Part shown: positions 1-11,100 of the stretch, one piece after another | Layout of the letters: each line of letters starts with the position of its first letter | How positions within the stretch are numbered: the first letter of the stretch is position 1 | Source: Mya arenaria | Lineage: Eukaryota; Mollusca; Bivalvia; Myida; Myidae | Direction: 5' to 3' | Length of the DNA: 64,000 nt | Assembly (NCBI RefSeq): GCF_026914265.1 | Contig: NC_069125.1 | Span: 1,549,556-1,613,555 of the forward strand | Program-made: the position numbers and the translations under genes | The notes under the pieces: model-generated | The model's database searches: none | Told to the model about the DNA's origin: nothing | Seen by the model: only the letters and a program-made list of their open reading frames with translations

Positions 1-239
1 ATAACCCTTGTATTATATACATTACTAGTTAGATCACTTAAAAGATACACGTTTTCATAATAAATGTCATTTTTACTATGCACTATTTTGTTTTATGACA
101 TCATTTTAACATCGTGCAACAGTACTTGTTATGAAGTGACATCACAAGAGTGGAATATGGCCGTATTGCACTGGAGTGGAATACGGACTACCGTATTTTG
201 TGATATATATTGGGTGTGGATTTATGATGGGTATATAAT

Positions 240-442
240 AATCATTATTATTTGCGAGTAAGGCTGGTATATATTGTTTGTTTTGACTTACTTGCATCTT
301 CAGGTATGGGTAACATATTATTTGCAAATAAGGCAAGTATTGATTGTTTGTAGTCAACTAAATGCATCCTCAGATTTGAAAAACACATTTTTTACCAGTA
401 AGGCTGGTATTTATTTTTGCACATTAAGATATGACAAATTTA
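240..442. repeat. Short degenerate tandem repeat
   Basis: Three imperfect copies of a roughly 75-bp unit built around TTATTTGC and AGTAAGGCTGGTAT can be read at about 243-262, 318-340 and 397-417. I see nothing gene-like in 1-240 either. Confidence 0.4.
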
Positions 443-498
443 TTATTTCTCATATTTATCAGAGTCAGTAAGACAGATGTCCACGCTCTTGGGAAGAG
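443..498 (-). CDS. Possible terminal exon of an unrecognised gene
   Basis: On the minus strand a good acceptor (CTTTCTCTGCAG) is followed by 2 nt that complete a split codon from the candidate exon at 1036-1231, then 17 codons (LPKSVDICLTDSDKYEK) and TAA. The phase fits the upstream exon exactly (G + CT). The peptide is short and unrecognised. The plus strand of the same stretch is also open for about 60 codons, so the strand is not certain. It could be a chance acceptor. Confidence 0.3.
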
Positions 499-1035
499 CT
501 GCAGAGAAAGCGTTCAGTTGACTCTGGCTACGATGCACGAAACCAACTTGGAAGTCAACATAGACAAGGTAGCACCTGATCACCAATACCTGCCCCCTCA
601 TCAAGAGGGTTTACTGAGATAAGGGACAAACACCCAGTGACAGATGGGCACTCAACTGAGGACGACTTTGTTAAGCATTACATCTGTATCTTCACAACAT
701 TGTTTGTATCCACTTACATGCATATGGGTGGGATTTAGGGTATTCATCGTTCACGTAGTAACTTCTTGATCGCACTGGCATACGGGACTCACTGTAGTTT
801 GGTGATCTCCATTGTTCTGATGGGGCTACAATGCGTCTTTGTGGGGCTAAATTAAACAAACAATCACAAAATCAATTTGAGATTTACCATTGAGAATATA
901 ACTGATACCTGTAATACTTTTAATTTTTACAATTTATATGTACATCATGCCATGACTTGGTACTGCATTAGCATAGTAATAACTATTTGTTGATCTTTTT
1001 TCCCTAAAAATAGGTATACTCAAGTCAAATCTTAC

Positions 1036-1231
1036 CTGAATATGGCCTGGATGGTTTTGAGTTGCCATCTATCAAAGCATATGGTGGTTTTGGACATAAT
1101 GGTTTCTGTGGTGGCATAGGTCGAGCAACCTGATTTGACATGGGCTTGATAGGGATGTCCAGACAGCGTCTAACACCCTCACTACTGGTGGCGGGGTTCC
1201 ACATTTTTGTGTTTGTTTTTGCAGGAAATTT
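1036..1231 (-). CDS. Candidate internal exon, proline-rich, unrecognised protein
   Basis: A 196-bp minus-strand exon model runs from acceptor TCAATTTTCAG to donor CAG|GTAAGA. One frame stays open throughout. It reads RRCLDIPIKPMSNQVARPMP, then a Pro/Lys-rich stretch (PQKPLCPKPPYALIDG), and ends SKPSRPYS plus one base. The composition looks like coding sequence rather than repeat, and both splice sites are strong. I do not recognise the family. Upstream exons would lie at higher coordinates and I could not identify any between 1.2 and 8 kb. The exon lies downstream of L12 on the same strand, but no link to L12 is implied. Confidence 0.45.
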
Positions 1232-2216
1232 CTGAAAATTGATTTACATGAATAAGGTATAGAATTGCTAATCACTGCACTATTGCCTTTCAAGACAGAT
1301 GTCTATAATTTGAATCAGCATATTTATCACATGACTGGATAATTTTTACTCCTCTTTGCATATACATATATATATATATTTATATATGTCAGTGTTTCGC
1401 TCCAATGTGCCAGTTGCAATGCCAGGCCACTCCAGACAAGTCTGACTAACTGAAATTGTTTTACCTAATTACCTATCCGAAGCTGAAAAACCTAGCTGAG
1501 TCTTTTTCCTGCGTGGTTTTCTGATCATGTACATATACTGCATAGGTCAATATTGCCAGATTTTTTTTAAATTTAACAATCTTATAACACTTGTTCGTTC
1601 AAACCCACAGGTAAGTTATAACTTGTTTAAAAAAAATTGTTCAGAAAGTACATATACATGTTAGTCAGTTAGTAACCTTCTTGTTTATGATGTAAACTTT
1701 GTGCTTTCGAGGCAACACCATAACCGACTCACTTAATAAATTATTCATTGTTAAAAATTTCCTGTTAAAACACATGTATGTACTGCAGATACGAGTAAAA
1801 TAAAGACTGGAAATTTAAACACTACTCATTTATATATCAATTGCATTAGATTACAGACTTTTCCGATCTAATTTTCTATGGACAAATACATAATCATCTA
1901 CATTACCTTGTTAAAACTCCATTCGAGAGCACCTGTTCCAATTAAAATTTAAACAAATCAATTGATATTGTTTGGCCTCTTAGACATATTTCCTGAGGAT
2001 GAAATTGTTATCAACCAATAGCAGATTTATTACACCATCAGACACCAATCAACATGTACAGTCTTGAGAGTCACGTGGTTAAAATACTAAAATATTTATC
2101 AATTATAATGTTGTTTACATTCGTTGCCAACTTCTGGACGCATGCGCATGGTGCGCTACCCGTATTAATCTGGACATAACGGCACAGTAAATACGGCTTT
2201 CAAAGTCGAGAGAACG
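1232..2216. other. Non-coding, no feature recognised
   Basis: AT-rich sequence with a TATATATA run near 1367-1387. No convincing exon, RNA gene or transposon terminus was seen. Confidence 0.5.
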
Positions 2217-2289
2217 GAGGGCATCATTGTGTACACACCGGTCTCAAAAATAGACAGTAAGACCGGTGTGTACACAATGCTGAGGGCAT
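2217..2289. mobile_element. 57-bp perfect-hairpin insertion with 8-bp target duplication
   Basis: Two perfect 20-bp inverted arms, CATTGTGTACACACCGGTCT at 2225-2244 and its complement at 2260-2279, flank a 15-nt loop. The direct repeat GAGGGCAT occurs on both sides, at 2217-2224 and 2282-2289. An 8-bp duplication is typical of hAT-type insertion. The body is too small for a usual MITE, so it may be a solo-terminus or deletion product. Confidence 0.7.
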
Positions 2290-2503
2290 TATTAATTTAC
2301 ATGAAACAAAAACTTGGAACGATTCTTGACTTTTTCTCCAAGGCCTTTGGGATGAAACCATTATATTGAATTAAGTGAATTAGTTCTTAACTGTGATCTG
2401 AAATTAAACAAGCACTTTCATAGGTTGCTGACGGCTATTACTAACAGTCGGACCGCGGTACAGCCGCACCGGGTACTGTACAAGTGGAATATTGCCTTTA
2501 AGG

Positions 2504-2875
2504 ATTTACTCTCACAGTTTGAACGTTTTGACAACTTTTTTATTTTATTTTTGTCTTGGAACGAGCCAATTTTCGCGAAAATCCATGGAAACAAGTTATA
2601 TAAGACTGCTGACAAAAAATAGATCGCAGATTTTTATATTTAAGTTCAATAATTAATGTTGTATGCATTTTTCTTAAACCGTTAGTAACGGTTTATGGCA
2701 TAAAACATTAATTTTCGAACGGAAATATGAAAATCTACGATCCGATTTTTTTGGCAGCAATCTTATTTCATTGGTTTGGAGATAGTTACGCAAAGATTTG
2801 CTCCTTCCAAGACAAAAAATAAAAAAGGTTGTAAAAATGGTATATCGATCTGTGAGAGTACAGCTATAAGCTGCT
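2504..2875. mobile_element. Degenerate copy of the CTGCACTCTCACAGATT MITE family
   Basis: The right end (ATCTGTGAGAGTACAGCT, near 2847) and internal phrases shared with the better copies at 20.0, 47.7, 50.9 and 51.9 kb are recognisable. The left end is diverged (ACTCTCACAGTTTGAACG near 2508). Confidence 0.6.
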
Positions 2876-4070
2876 GATTCATTTTATTAAACGAATTTAA
2901 TAAGATTAGTTTATGTACAAAATTAGGTGTATGTTTTCGTTACAGACATATGCGTTATTGTGTATGGTGCGGTAGTACAGTGAGGTAGGGTACAGTACAG
3001 CCAGGGTTTGGGTAATGTTGGTGGGCATTACCATGCAACATTGTCGCACGAAACATCCGTTAAACGATTTATTTGTGGGCAAAATCGCACCGACTGGATG
3101 TTAACCTTGTTAGAGCTTCTCTATTTCTTTAATGTGCAACAGTGGATAGAAGAATTATCAAAAGGAACCCATTTGACGTTCCTTTCGGAAGTCATTTAGT
3201 TTGTTAGTGGTTCGCCGGGGATCGAATTTCCGACTCATCGATTGACAATAGAGATTTACGTTTGAATTATTTCAAGATTTATTATTGTAGATGGCTTTCT
3301 CTACACAAATTTGGAAAAAAATGGCATTAATATCAAGACCAACTCTAATCTATTTTTCTAAATTTATATGTTTTGCAATGAAGAGACGAACATGATCCTG
3401 ACTTGGTTATTTGTATGAACTTGTGCTTTATTCTACAGGCTAGAATGCATTTCACTCACACATGATACTGCCACACATCACGTTATACTTTTATTGCCAT
3501 TCTGATTGTTTTCAAAATAACTTTTTAACAGTATCCATACTCGAACAAATAGCGTAAAATACCATTTAGATGCTTTGAAAATTGGGTAAAAAGTGAATAT
3601 TTGTGTGTGCTATTTTTGTTTAAGTTGTAAAAACCAAACCGAACATAAAACTCAGAAGCGTTCTGATCAAATACATATAAGAGTATTGAATCGAGAAAGT
3701 GTACATTTTGATGTTGGAGTATCTTGCTATTCCATCTTTACATTTTTCTTAAGATTGTTTTTGCTTTTCTACTATTTATTTTCAGTCTACAGACATATGC
3801 TATTAGATATGCTTAATGATTAATAATCCAGACTTTTAGAATATTAAATTTAAATTACTAATTGGTCTAGTTTCACTTTCGGTATCCAATACATGTAAAA
3901 CTATCATATTTAGCATAATTAGCTATCAATTTTCGGATACGATATGTATATTTATTCCGAAATTGAAATTAAATGTTTCTATGAAAGTATGACCGATAAT
4001 CGAACACGATTTCATAGAAGCAAATATAACCAAGATGTACAAAAATATGGACCGGACATAACTATTACAA
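2876..4070. other. Non-coding, no feature recognised
   Basis: AT-rich sequence with short open frames only. None shows splice sites or a recognisable motif. Confidence 0.4.
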
Positions 4071-4074
4071 ATAA

Positions 4075-6290
4075 AACAAGAAACGCCGCATTGCGACGAA
4101 ACCAGGTTTTTAATGATTGACAGAAGAACTTCAGCCTGTGTCTGTTTTTCTATTTTTAGTATCAGTGACCTTGAACCTAGGGACCCCAAATGCAATCCAT
4201 TGAAAGGTATCCATAAACACTTCCTTTATACCAAGTTGTGTCAGGATATGTCAACCCTAACTTAAGTTATTCAGTTTCAACTGTTTTTTTTCTATTTTTA
4301 GTAACAGTGACCTTGACCTTGAATCTAGGGACCCCAAACGCAATCCCATGAAAGGTATCCATAAACTCATCCTTTATACCTGGTTTGTTCAAGATATGTA
4401 GACTCTGACTAAAATTATTCAGTTTCAACCGTTTTTCTATTTTTAACAACAGTGACCTTGACCTTGAATCTAGGGACCCCAAAACGCAATCCCATGAAAG
4501 TATCCATAAACTCTTCCTATAGACAAAGTTTGGTCAAGAAATGTCAACCTTAACTGAAGATATTCAGTTTGAACCAGTTTTCTATTTTAAGTAACAGTGA
4601 CCTTGACCCTAGGGACCCCAAATGCAATCCCATGAAAGGTATCCATAAACTCTTCCTTTAGACCAAGTTTGGTCAAGATATGTCAATCCTAACTAAAGTT
4701 ATTCAGTTTCAACAGTTTTTTCTATTTTTTAGTAACAGTGACCTTGACCCTAGGGACCCCAAACGCAATCCCATGAAAGGTATCTATAAACTCTTCCTGT
4801 ACACCAAGTTTAGTCAAGATATGCCATCCCGAACTAAAGTTATTTGGTTTCAACCGTTTTTCTATTTATAGTAACAGTGACCTTGACCCAAGGGACCCAA
4901 ATCGCAATCCCATGAAAGGTATTCATAAACTCTTCCTATTGACAAAGTTGAGTCAAGATATGTCATCCCTAACTAAAGTTATTCAGTTTCACCGTTTTTC
5001 TATTTTTAGTAACAGTGATCTTTACCTTGACCCTAAACGCAATCCCATGAAAGGTCTCTATAAACTCTTCTTATTGACCAAGTTTAGTCAAGATATGTCA
5101 TCCCAAACTAAAGTTATTCAGTTTCAACCGTTTTTCTATTTTAAGTAACAGTGACCTTGATCCTAGGGACCCCAAACGCAATCCCATGAAAGGTCTCCAT
5201 AAACTCTTTCTATAGACCAAGTTTAGTCAAGATATGTCATCCCCAACTTAAGTTATTCAGTTTCAACCGTTTTTCTATTTTTAGTAACAGTGACCTTGAC
5301 CCTAGGGACCCTAAACGCAATCCCATGAAAAGTCTCCATAAACTCTTCCTATTGACCAAGTTTAGTCAAGATATGTCATCCCTAACTAAAGTTATTCAGT
5401 TTCAACCGTTTTTCTATTTTTAGTAACAGTGACCTTGACCCTAGAGACCCTAAACGCAATCCCATGAAAGGTCTCCATTAACTCTTCCTATAGAAGTTTA
5501 TTCAAGAGATGTCATCCCTAACTAAAGTTATTCAGTTTCAACCGTTTTTTCTATTTTTAGTAACAGTGACCTTGACCCTAAACGCAATCCTGAAAGGTCT
5601 CCATCAACTCTTCACATTGACCAAGTTTAGTCAATATATGTCATCCCTAACTAAAGTTATTCAGTTTCAACCGTTTTTCTATTTTTAGTAACAGTGACCT
5701 TGAATCTAGGGACCCCAAACGCAATCCCATGAAAGGTCTTCATTAACTCTTCCTATAGACCAAGTTTAGTCAAGATATGTCATCCCTAACTAAAGTTATT
5801 CAGTTTCAACCGTTTTTCTATTTTTAGCAACAGTGACCTTGATCCTAGGGACCCAAACACAATCCCATGAAAGGTCTCAATAATCTCTTCCTATAGACCA
5901 AGTTTAGTCAAGATATGTCATCCCGAACTAAAGTTATTCAGTTTCAACCGTTTTTCTATTTTTAGTAACAGTGACCTTGACCCTAAACGCAATCCCATAA
6001 TAGGTCTAAATAAACTCTTCCTATAGACCAAGTTTAGTCAAGATATGTCATCCCTAACTAAAGTAATTCAGTTTCAACCGTTTTTCTATTTTTAGTAACA
6101 GTGACCTTGACCCTAAACCCAATCCCATGAAAGGTACCCATAAACTCTTTCTATAGACCAAGTTTGGTCAAGATATGTCAACCCTTACTAAAGTTATTCA
6201 GTTCCATAGGGGAGTTTGACGCCTCCCGAACAACGACGTTTGCCATTCTAATAACCAGGTTTCACCATGTGAAAACCTGGTTAAAAAGCC
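4075..6290. repeat. Composite element with an array of ~138-bp units
   Basis: A head with an imperfect palindrome (CGCCGCATTGCGACG, near 4084) is followed from about 4137 to 6210 by about fifteen copies of a unit of roughly 138 bp. Each unit carries AACAGTGACCTTGACCCTAG, CGCAATCCCATGAAAGG, TAGTCAAGATATGTCATCCC and AAAGTTATTCAGTTTCAACC. Several units have lost the TAGGGACCCC segment. The same head and tandem core recur, shorter, at 26.08-26.88 and 35.67-36.47 kb, so this is a dispersed element with an internal satellite. That design resembles the pearl/HINE elements described in bivalves (inference). Short open frames inside it are periodic by-products. Confidence 0.85.
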
Positions 6291-6499
6291 GACCATGAAT
6301 AAAATATGGACCTTACAAAAACAGGATGGACCGAAGGACCATACATAGCTTAGAAGGTTGCTTTGAACACTTGTTTTGTTTTTGCCCGAAGTCTTCATAC
6401 TATGGTAGTCACTTCTGCCAAATAAATTTAAAACTCAACATTATATGACAATTATATGGATCGGACACGAACAATTATCATTTAGGCTTATCAAGTTAT

Positions 6500-7115
6500 A
6501 GTGCATAACAAACAAAGTGTAGAAGGTTGCTGTGACTTTGACCTTGAAGGTAGGGACAGTGGTTTTAAGGGCAACAGGTCCTGATAATATGGTCACCTCA
6601 GCCAAATTACTTTAAAACCCGAACAATATTGACTGGAAAAAGCGGGACGGACTAACAGACCACACGAGGTTCAGAAGGTTAGTGTGATCTTGACCTTGAA
6701 TAGAGGGACAGGGTCTTCACATGCTGACTGTGACCTTGACGGTGGCGACAAGGGACTTTTGCGCGACAAATCATGACTCATGCTATGATGATCTTTTCTG
6801 CCAAATAATTTTAAAATCTGATTATGAACAATAAATAAATGCACCAAACAAAATAAATATATGCACCAAACAAAAACGGGACAAACTGTAAAGGGCGACC
6901 TTAAATGAAGTGACCCCGTTTATACGAAATCATTTTGAGCACGCTGGATATTTTGTACGACATATGACTGATATGAGGCTAACGCAGGACACATTCACCC
7001 AACGCAAGGACGGTCACTTCTGCTAAATAATTTTGAGATCTGACCATGAACGAAAAAGATATGGACCAAAAAAACAGGACGCACTGTTATGGGTGGCCTT
7101 TAATGTAGTGAAAGT
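6500..7115. repeat. Diverged dispersed repeats, TGACCTTGA-AGGTAGGGACA type
   Basis: Several diverged copies of a phrase such as GTGACTTTGACCTTGAAGGTAGGGACA, followed by TGCCAAATAATTTTAAAATCTG and GGAC(A/G)GAC, recur at about 6530, 6680, 6730 and 7010. The same phrase closes the element at 12.04-12.43 kb. Confidence 0.6.
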
Positions 7116-8127
7116 TTGATGTATGCGTAAATATTCTGGGCATGCAGGATATTTTGTGACATCTGATGCTGACGAAGGACACATTAAGCCTTGGCAGAAC
7201 ATGTTTCAAGTTAACACCAAGGCATTCGAATATATGTTCTCTTCACTCTATGATAACGAATGGATTAAAGAACTAGGTCTCATATATTTTAGCTCTGAGA
7301 CACGTATCTTGAAATTAATGAATCCAGACATGCCTGACAACGTATGTGCACAAGAAGGTTATCTTTAACTAACTTGTTGATCTTGTCAACTAAAACTAAA
7401 GACTTCGCCAATAAATTAAAATCACCGATGTTCTATAATCTTGTGAAATAAAATCCATTATTATTGAAACACAGCATATTTTATGGACATGCAATTTTGG
7501 ATAAGTGGTGCGCATGACGTATTCAAGTCCTAGACGAGTGTACAACATATCCTTATCAAGTTATGCTACATATGGTCACTTCTGCCAGTTTTTTTTTAAA
7601 ATTCAACATGACAAGATGGACCTGCCACGAACTGTATTATCAACAAGGTTTTATATAGCAAAGCATACGAAGTTTCTGAAGGTTGCTGTAACAATGGCCT
7701 CAAAGGCAGGTACACTGTGTTACGCATTCACTCGCTTGTGGTCACTTATGCCGACCAATTTTTAACTCTGACCATAAGATTGATGCAGACCAGACAGAAC
7801 TTGTTACAAGTACAGGCACAACTGGTAGATAAATTTATTTCAGTGACTAAAGATGAGTGTTTTCCTAGACGGTGCAAGAAATCCGAAAATCGTACACAAG
7901 GCCTTCAAAATAGGGTTGTCTCTGGTCACATGCCAAAAAAATAGATTTTGGTTGGTAGGTAGGTTGATTTTTAACAAGACATGTTCAATTACTGTCAAAG
8001 GGCATTACTTAGTGTCATACGAGTTAGAACAATTTGGGGGCAATAAAAGAATTGTCAGTGTCACAAATCTGAAACAAACCTTTCTTAGGCCTATAAGAGA
8101 CAAAGAAAGACTAATCTTGTTTGGGTT
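7116..8127. other. 3' flank of L12, no gene recognised
   Basis: Open frames of 75-98 codons occur on the plus strand, but none has family resemblance or splice signals. Diverged repeat phrases (TGGTCACTTCTGCCA) continue to about 7780. Confidence 0.4.
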
Positions 8128-8133
8128 TTTATT
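8128..8133 (-). terminator. RPL12 polyadenylation signal AATAAA
   Basis: A canonical minus-strand AATAAA lies 33 nt after the TAG, as expected for the short 3' UTR of a ribosomal protein gene. It supports the terminal exon at 8166-8171. Confidence 0.65.
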
Positions 8134-8165
8134 CTTTTTCTTTCCATAAAATAAGATCTTCATCT

Positions 8166-8171
8166 CTAGTC
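8166..8171 (-). CDS. RPL12: RPL12 terminal exon (two codons: Asp, stop)
   Basis: A strong acceptor (CTTTCTTTATTTTTCAG) precedes GAC TAG in phase, giving exactly 165 residues, with AATAAA 33 nt further on. The intron it closes contains a snoRNA candidate. The tiny coding part makes this the least certain exon. Confidence 0.75.
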   Translation of the reverse strand, partial: D

Positions 8172-11100
8172 CTGAAAAATAAAGAAAGACTCCTATAATG
8201 ACAATCGTACATCATAATAAACAAGGCAAACACAAGGTCACACTATGTACATTAATTGGCACATGCTTGATCAGCAAAGGTTATGATTTCAACCCAGATC
8301 TTCAGGAGAACGAAAGTCTTTAAATTCATCATTTCAAACAGTGCCATAGGTTTGAACTTTTACAGAGGTTCTATTTTCTAGTTGCCACTGGATTTATAAA
8401 ATGTGTCCCAATTTCATCACCAAATAAGGTATTAAGCTATTTTTTAACAAGATGCACATCATAAGCTTTCGATTATTATTTGGGAATTTAGCAAACTTAC
8501 ATTTCACCTGATATGACACAAGAAAATACCATAATACACTTACATCAGCGACATCATATTCTCCATTATTGACACCGTCAATGACGTCATGAGGGGGTTT
8601 CCCATCAACAGTGCAACCGACTGACTGGGCTGTACCTGGAACATAAAAGATATTCGATGTTGACAAGTTAATCCTTTCTACATGAACATTTTATAAAATG
8701 CCATTGGACTTGTGTACTTCCTTCCTCAACAATCTCAAGTTCAAGCCAAAAATACTACATAACTAATCTTCTACGAGGAAACAGAATATCTAAAAAAAAC
8801 ATTTTTATAAAATCTTGAATTAAAACTTTCAAACAAAGAATCCTTTTGAAACTAGACACAAAACTATGCAATCAATATTAACAGTCTTCTCTCAAAGGGG
8901 ACTTTTGCCAGAAAAAGGAAATTTCAAATAAACAATATCAGTAAAGTCAGTTCATCTGACATCATATAGAAGGCAATCAAAATCAAGGGGCATTTTACAT
9001 TATGTGGGAAATTATGAGGGATTTATGTTTAAGCTTTAACAGTGAGAATAGCAAGGGACAAATTTCGGACGACAGCCTTGATAATTCTCACATCATGCTT
9101 TAAAACCTGAAGCCTCATAATTGCAGGACCTCTTGTTATCACAGATTTCAACAGTTTAGTTTGTGATGGTCATTAATCATTGGCTATTAATCAAGTTGAA
9201 TTAAGAATGAGTAAAAAAGGGGGCAACTAGCTTTAGCATTTCTTCGAACATTTGATACTACTTTTCAATGTAACCTGACTAGTGATATTCCGATGATCGA
9301 TTATCGAAAATCGATTATAATCGATCATCGGAACATCACTTGGTTGGGCCTGAAATCGGCAACAATCGATTGTATTTGGTTAAAATCGATCATCAAAAGA
9401 AAAATGAAAAAAATATAAGTATGTGTTCAGACGTTATTTTTAACAAAATGGCAGATGAAAGCCACAATGAGCAAGTAAAAATGAACTATTTTTTATATAA
9501 CACTTAATTACTTCAATCATAGACATAACGTATATGCATATAATGATTAAGAGTTTAATAATGTGCATGAATAAAACTTCACTTTAGGTTTTATCTAGTA
9601 TTTTAAAAAAACGATTGTACTATCGATAATCGGTTACTTGAGTGGAACCGATTATCGATTGTAAAATTGGAACCGATTCCCAACACTAAACCTGACCTTT
9701 AATCAAGTGGTTGAAGGAGCTCAAGCCAGGTTTTCTGGGATCGCTCATATTCTTAATTTTATATAATGTCCTTACAATCTTAATTGGTTTGTATTTCATG
9801 ATCAAAGTAGGGTAGGAAATGTAGCTAAAAAGAAGTAGGTGTTTAACCTTTTATGACATTGAAAATTGAATTTTTACCAACAACTTGCTCTTATAGTGTT
9901 CCATCAAGGTTTTTTACCAAGCTCCATGATTATATACACCATGCCATTTCTCAACAGCCACAGGGGGACTAGGTCAGGCATAACATTACTTGGCACATGC
10001 TTGATCAGCAAAGGTTATGATTTCAACCCAGATCTTCAGGAGAACGAAAGTCTTTAAATTCATCATTTCAAACAGTGCCATAGGCTTCAAACAACTTATT
10101 TAGTAGCAAGGAATTAACTTTCAAACCATGTTTTGCTTGGGTTATTTTGGAATTGGCGACAAGATACACTTAATTGCGAAGTGTCCAAACTTAAAAAAAC
10201 AATGACTTACATGTTGGTCAATTGCTGGAAATTGACCTTACAATTCTTGTGTGCCAATTTACACCATATCTGTCAATCTACAGTGTTTGTTCCTCTTGAA
10301 CAAATAAAGCTAAAATATGGTCCAATTTCCAATGCCAACCCCCCTCCCCACCATAAAATAAAATAAGTATATATTTTTTTTTCCATGTAGATATCGAAAA
10401 ATACAAAACAAATTGAAATACAGTTGAACACCGCTTTTCCGAACACTGTTTTATCTGAAATTATCGCCATTCCAAAATTATTTTTTGGTCCAGATTTTAC
10501 TCCTTTGTTGAACTAAATTTTTTATCTAACCCAAAATCGCTAGTCTGAGGTAAAAATTACGATGCCGATTTAATATTTATCAATTCTTATTTCGAACTTG
10601 ATCACGTCATAGTTTTTCGTACCATACTGCGAATGCACTCGAGCATCTACTTGGGGTGACAACGGAGCACAATTAGCGCTTGTTAAAGAATGACAGTGAG
10701 CATGCGCATGTTACAAACATCAATTTCAGAAAATGAGCAATTCAATTTGGGAGATGTAGTGTACGACATTATTAACAAACTGGATATGCAAGACATAGCA
10801 TCATTCTTTTAAAAAAAATGAACGATACTGAGTCAACAACGTGTAATTTCAGTGCTATTTAAACATGCTTTTTATAAACTGTGTTATGTTCCGAATGCAT
10901 ACATGTGCTCTGTTTTTGTTTTAAATGTTTTATGTTGTTTTAACAAAGAACTATAATTATTTGTCATTTATTAAGCAATAAATCAAATATTTTTGTATAC
11001 AAAAGATCACTCAAACAGAATGTATTGTATTGGAAAAGTGAAACTGACATTGCAATCTTCACCACTAGAATCTAGAATTCTTGAACGCTGTCATTTTCTG

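Noticed and set aside
8403..8425. GTGATGA C-box match in RPL12 intron 5
   Set aside because: No CTGA D box or terminal stem at a suitable distance.
8394..8543. RPL12 reading through the exon 5 donor
   Set aside because: It would replace the short C-terminus with about 50 unrelated residues; GTAAGTG is a strong donor and the spliced product has the family length.
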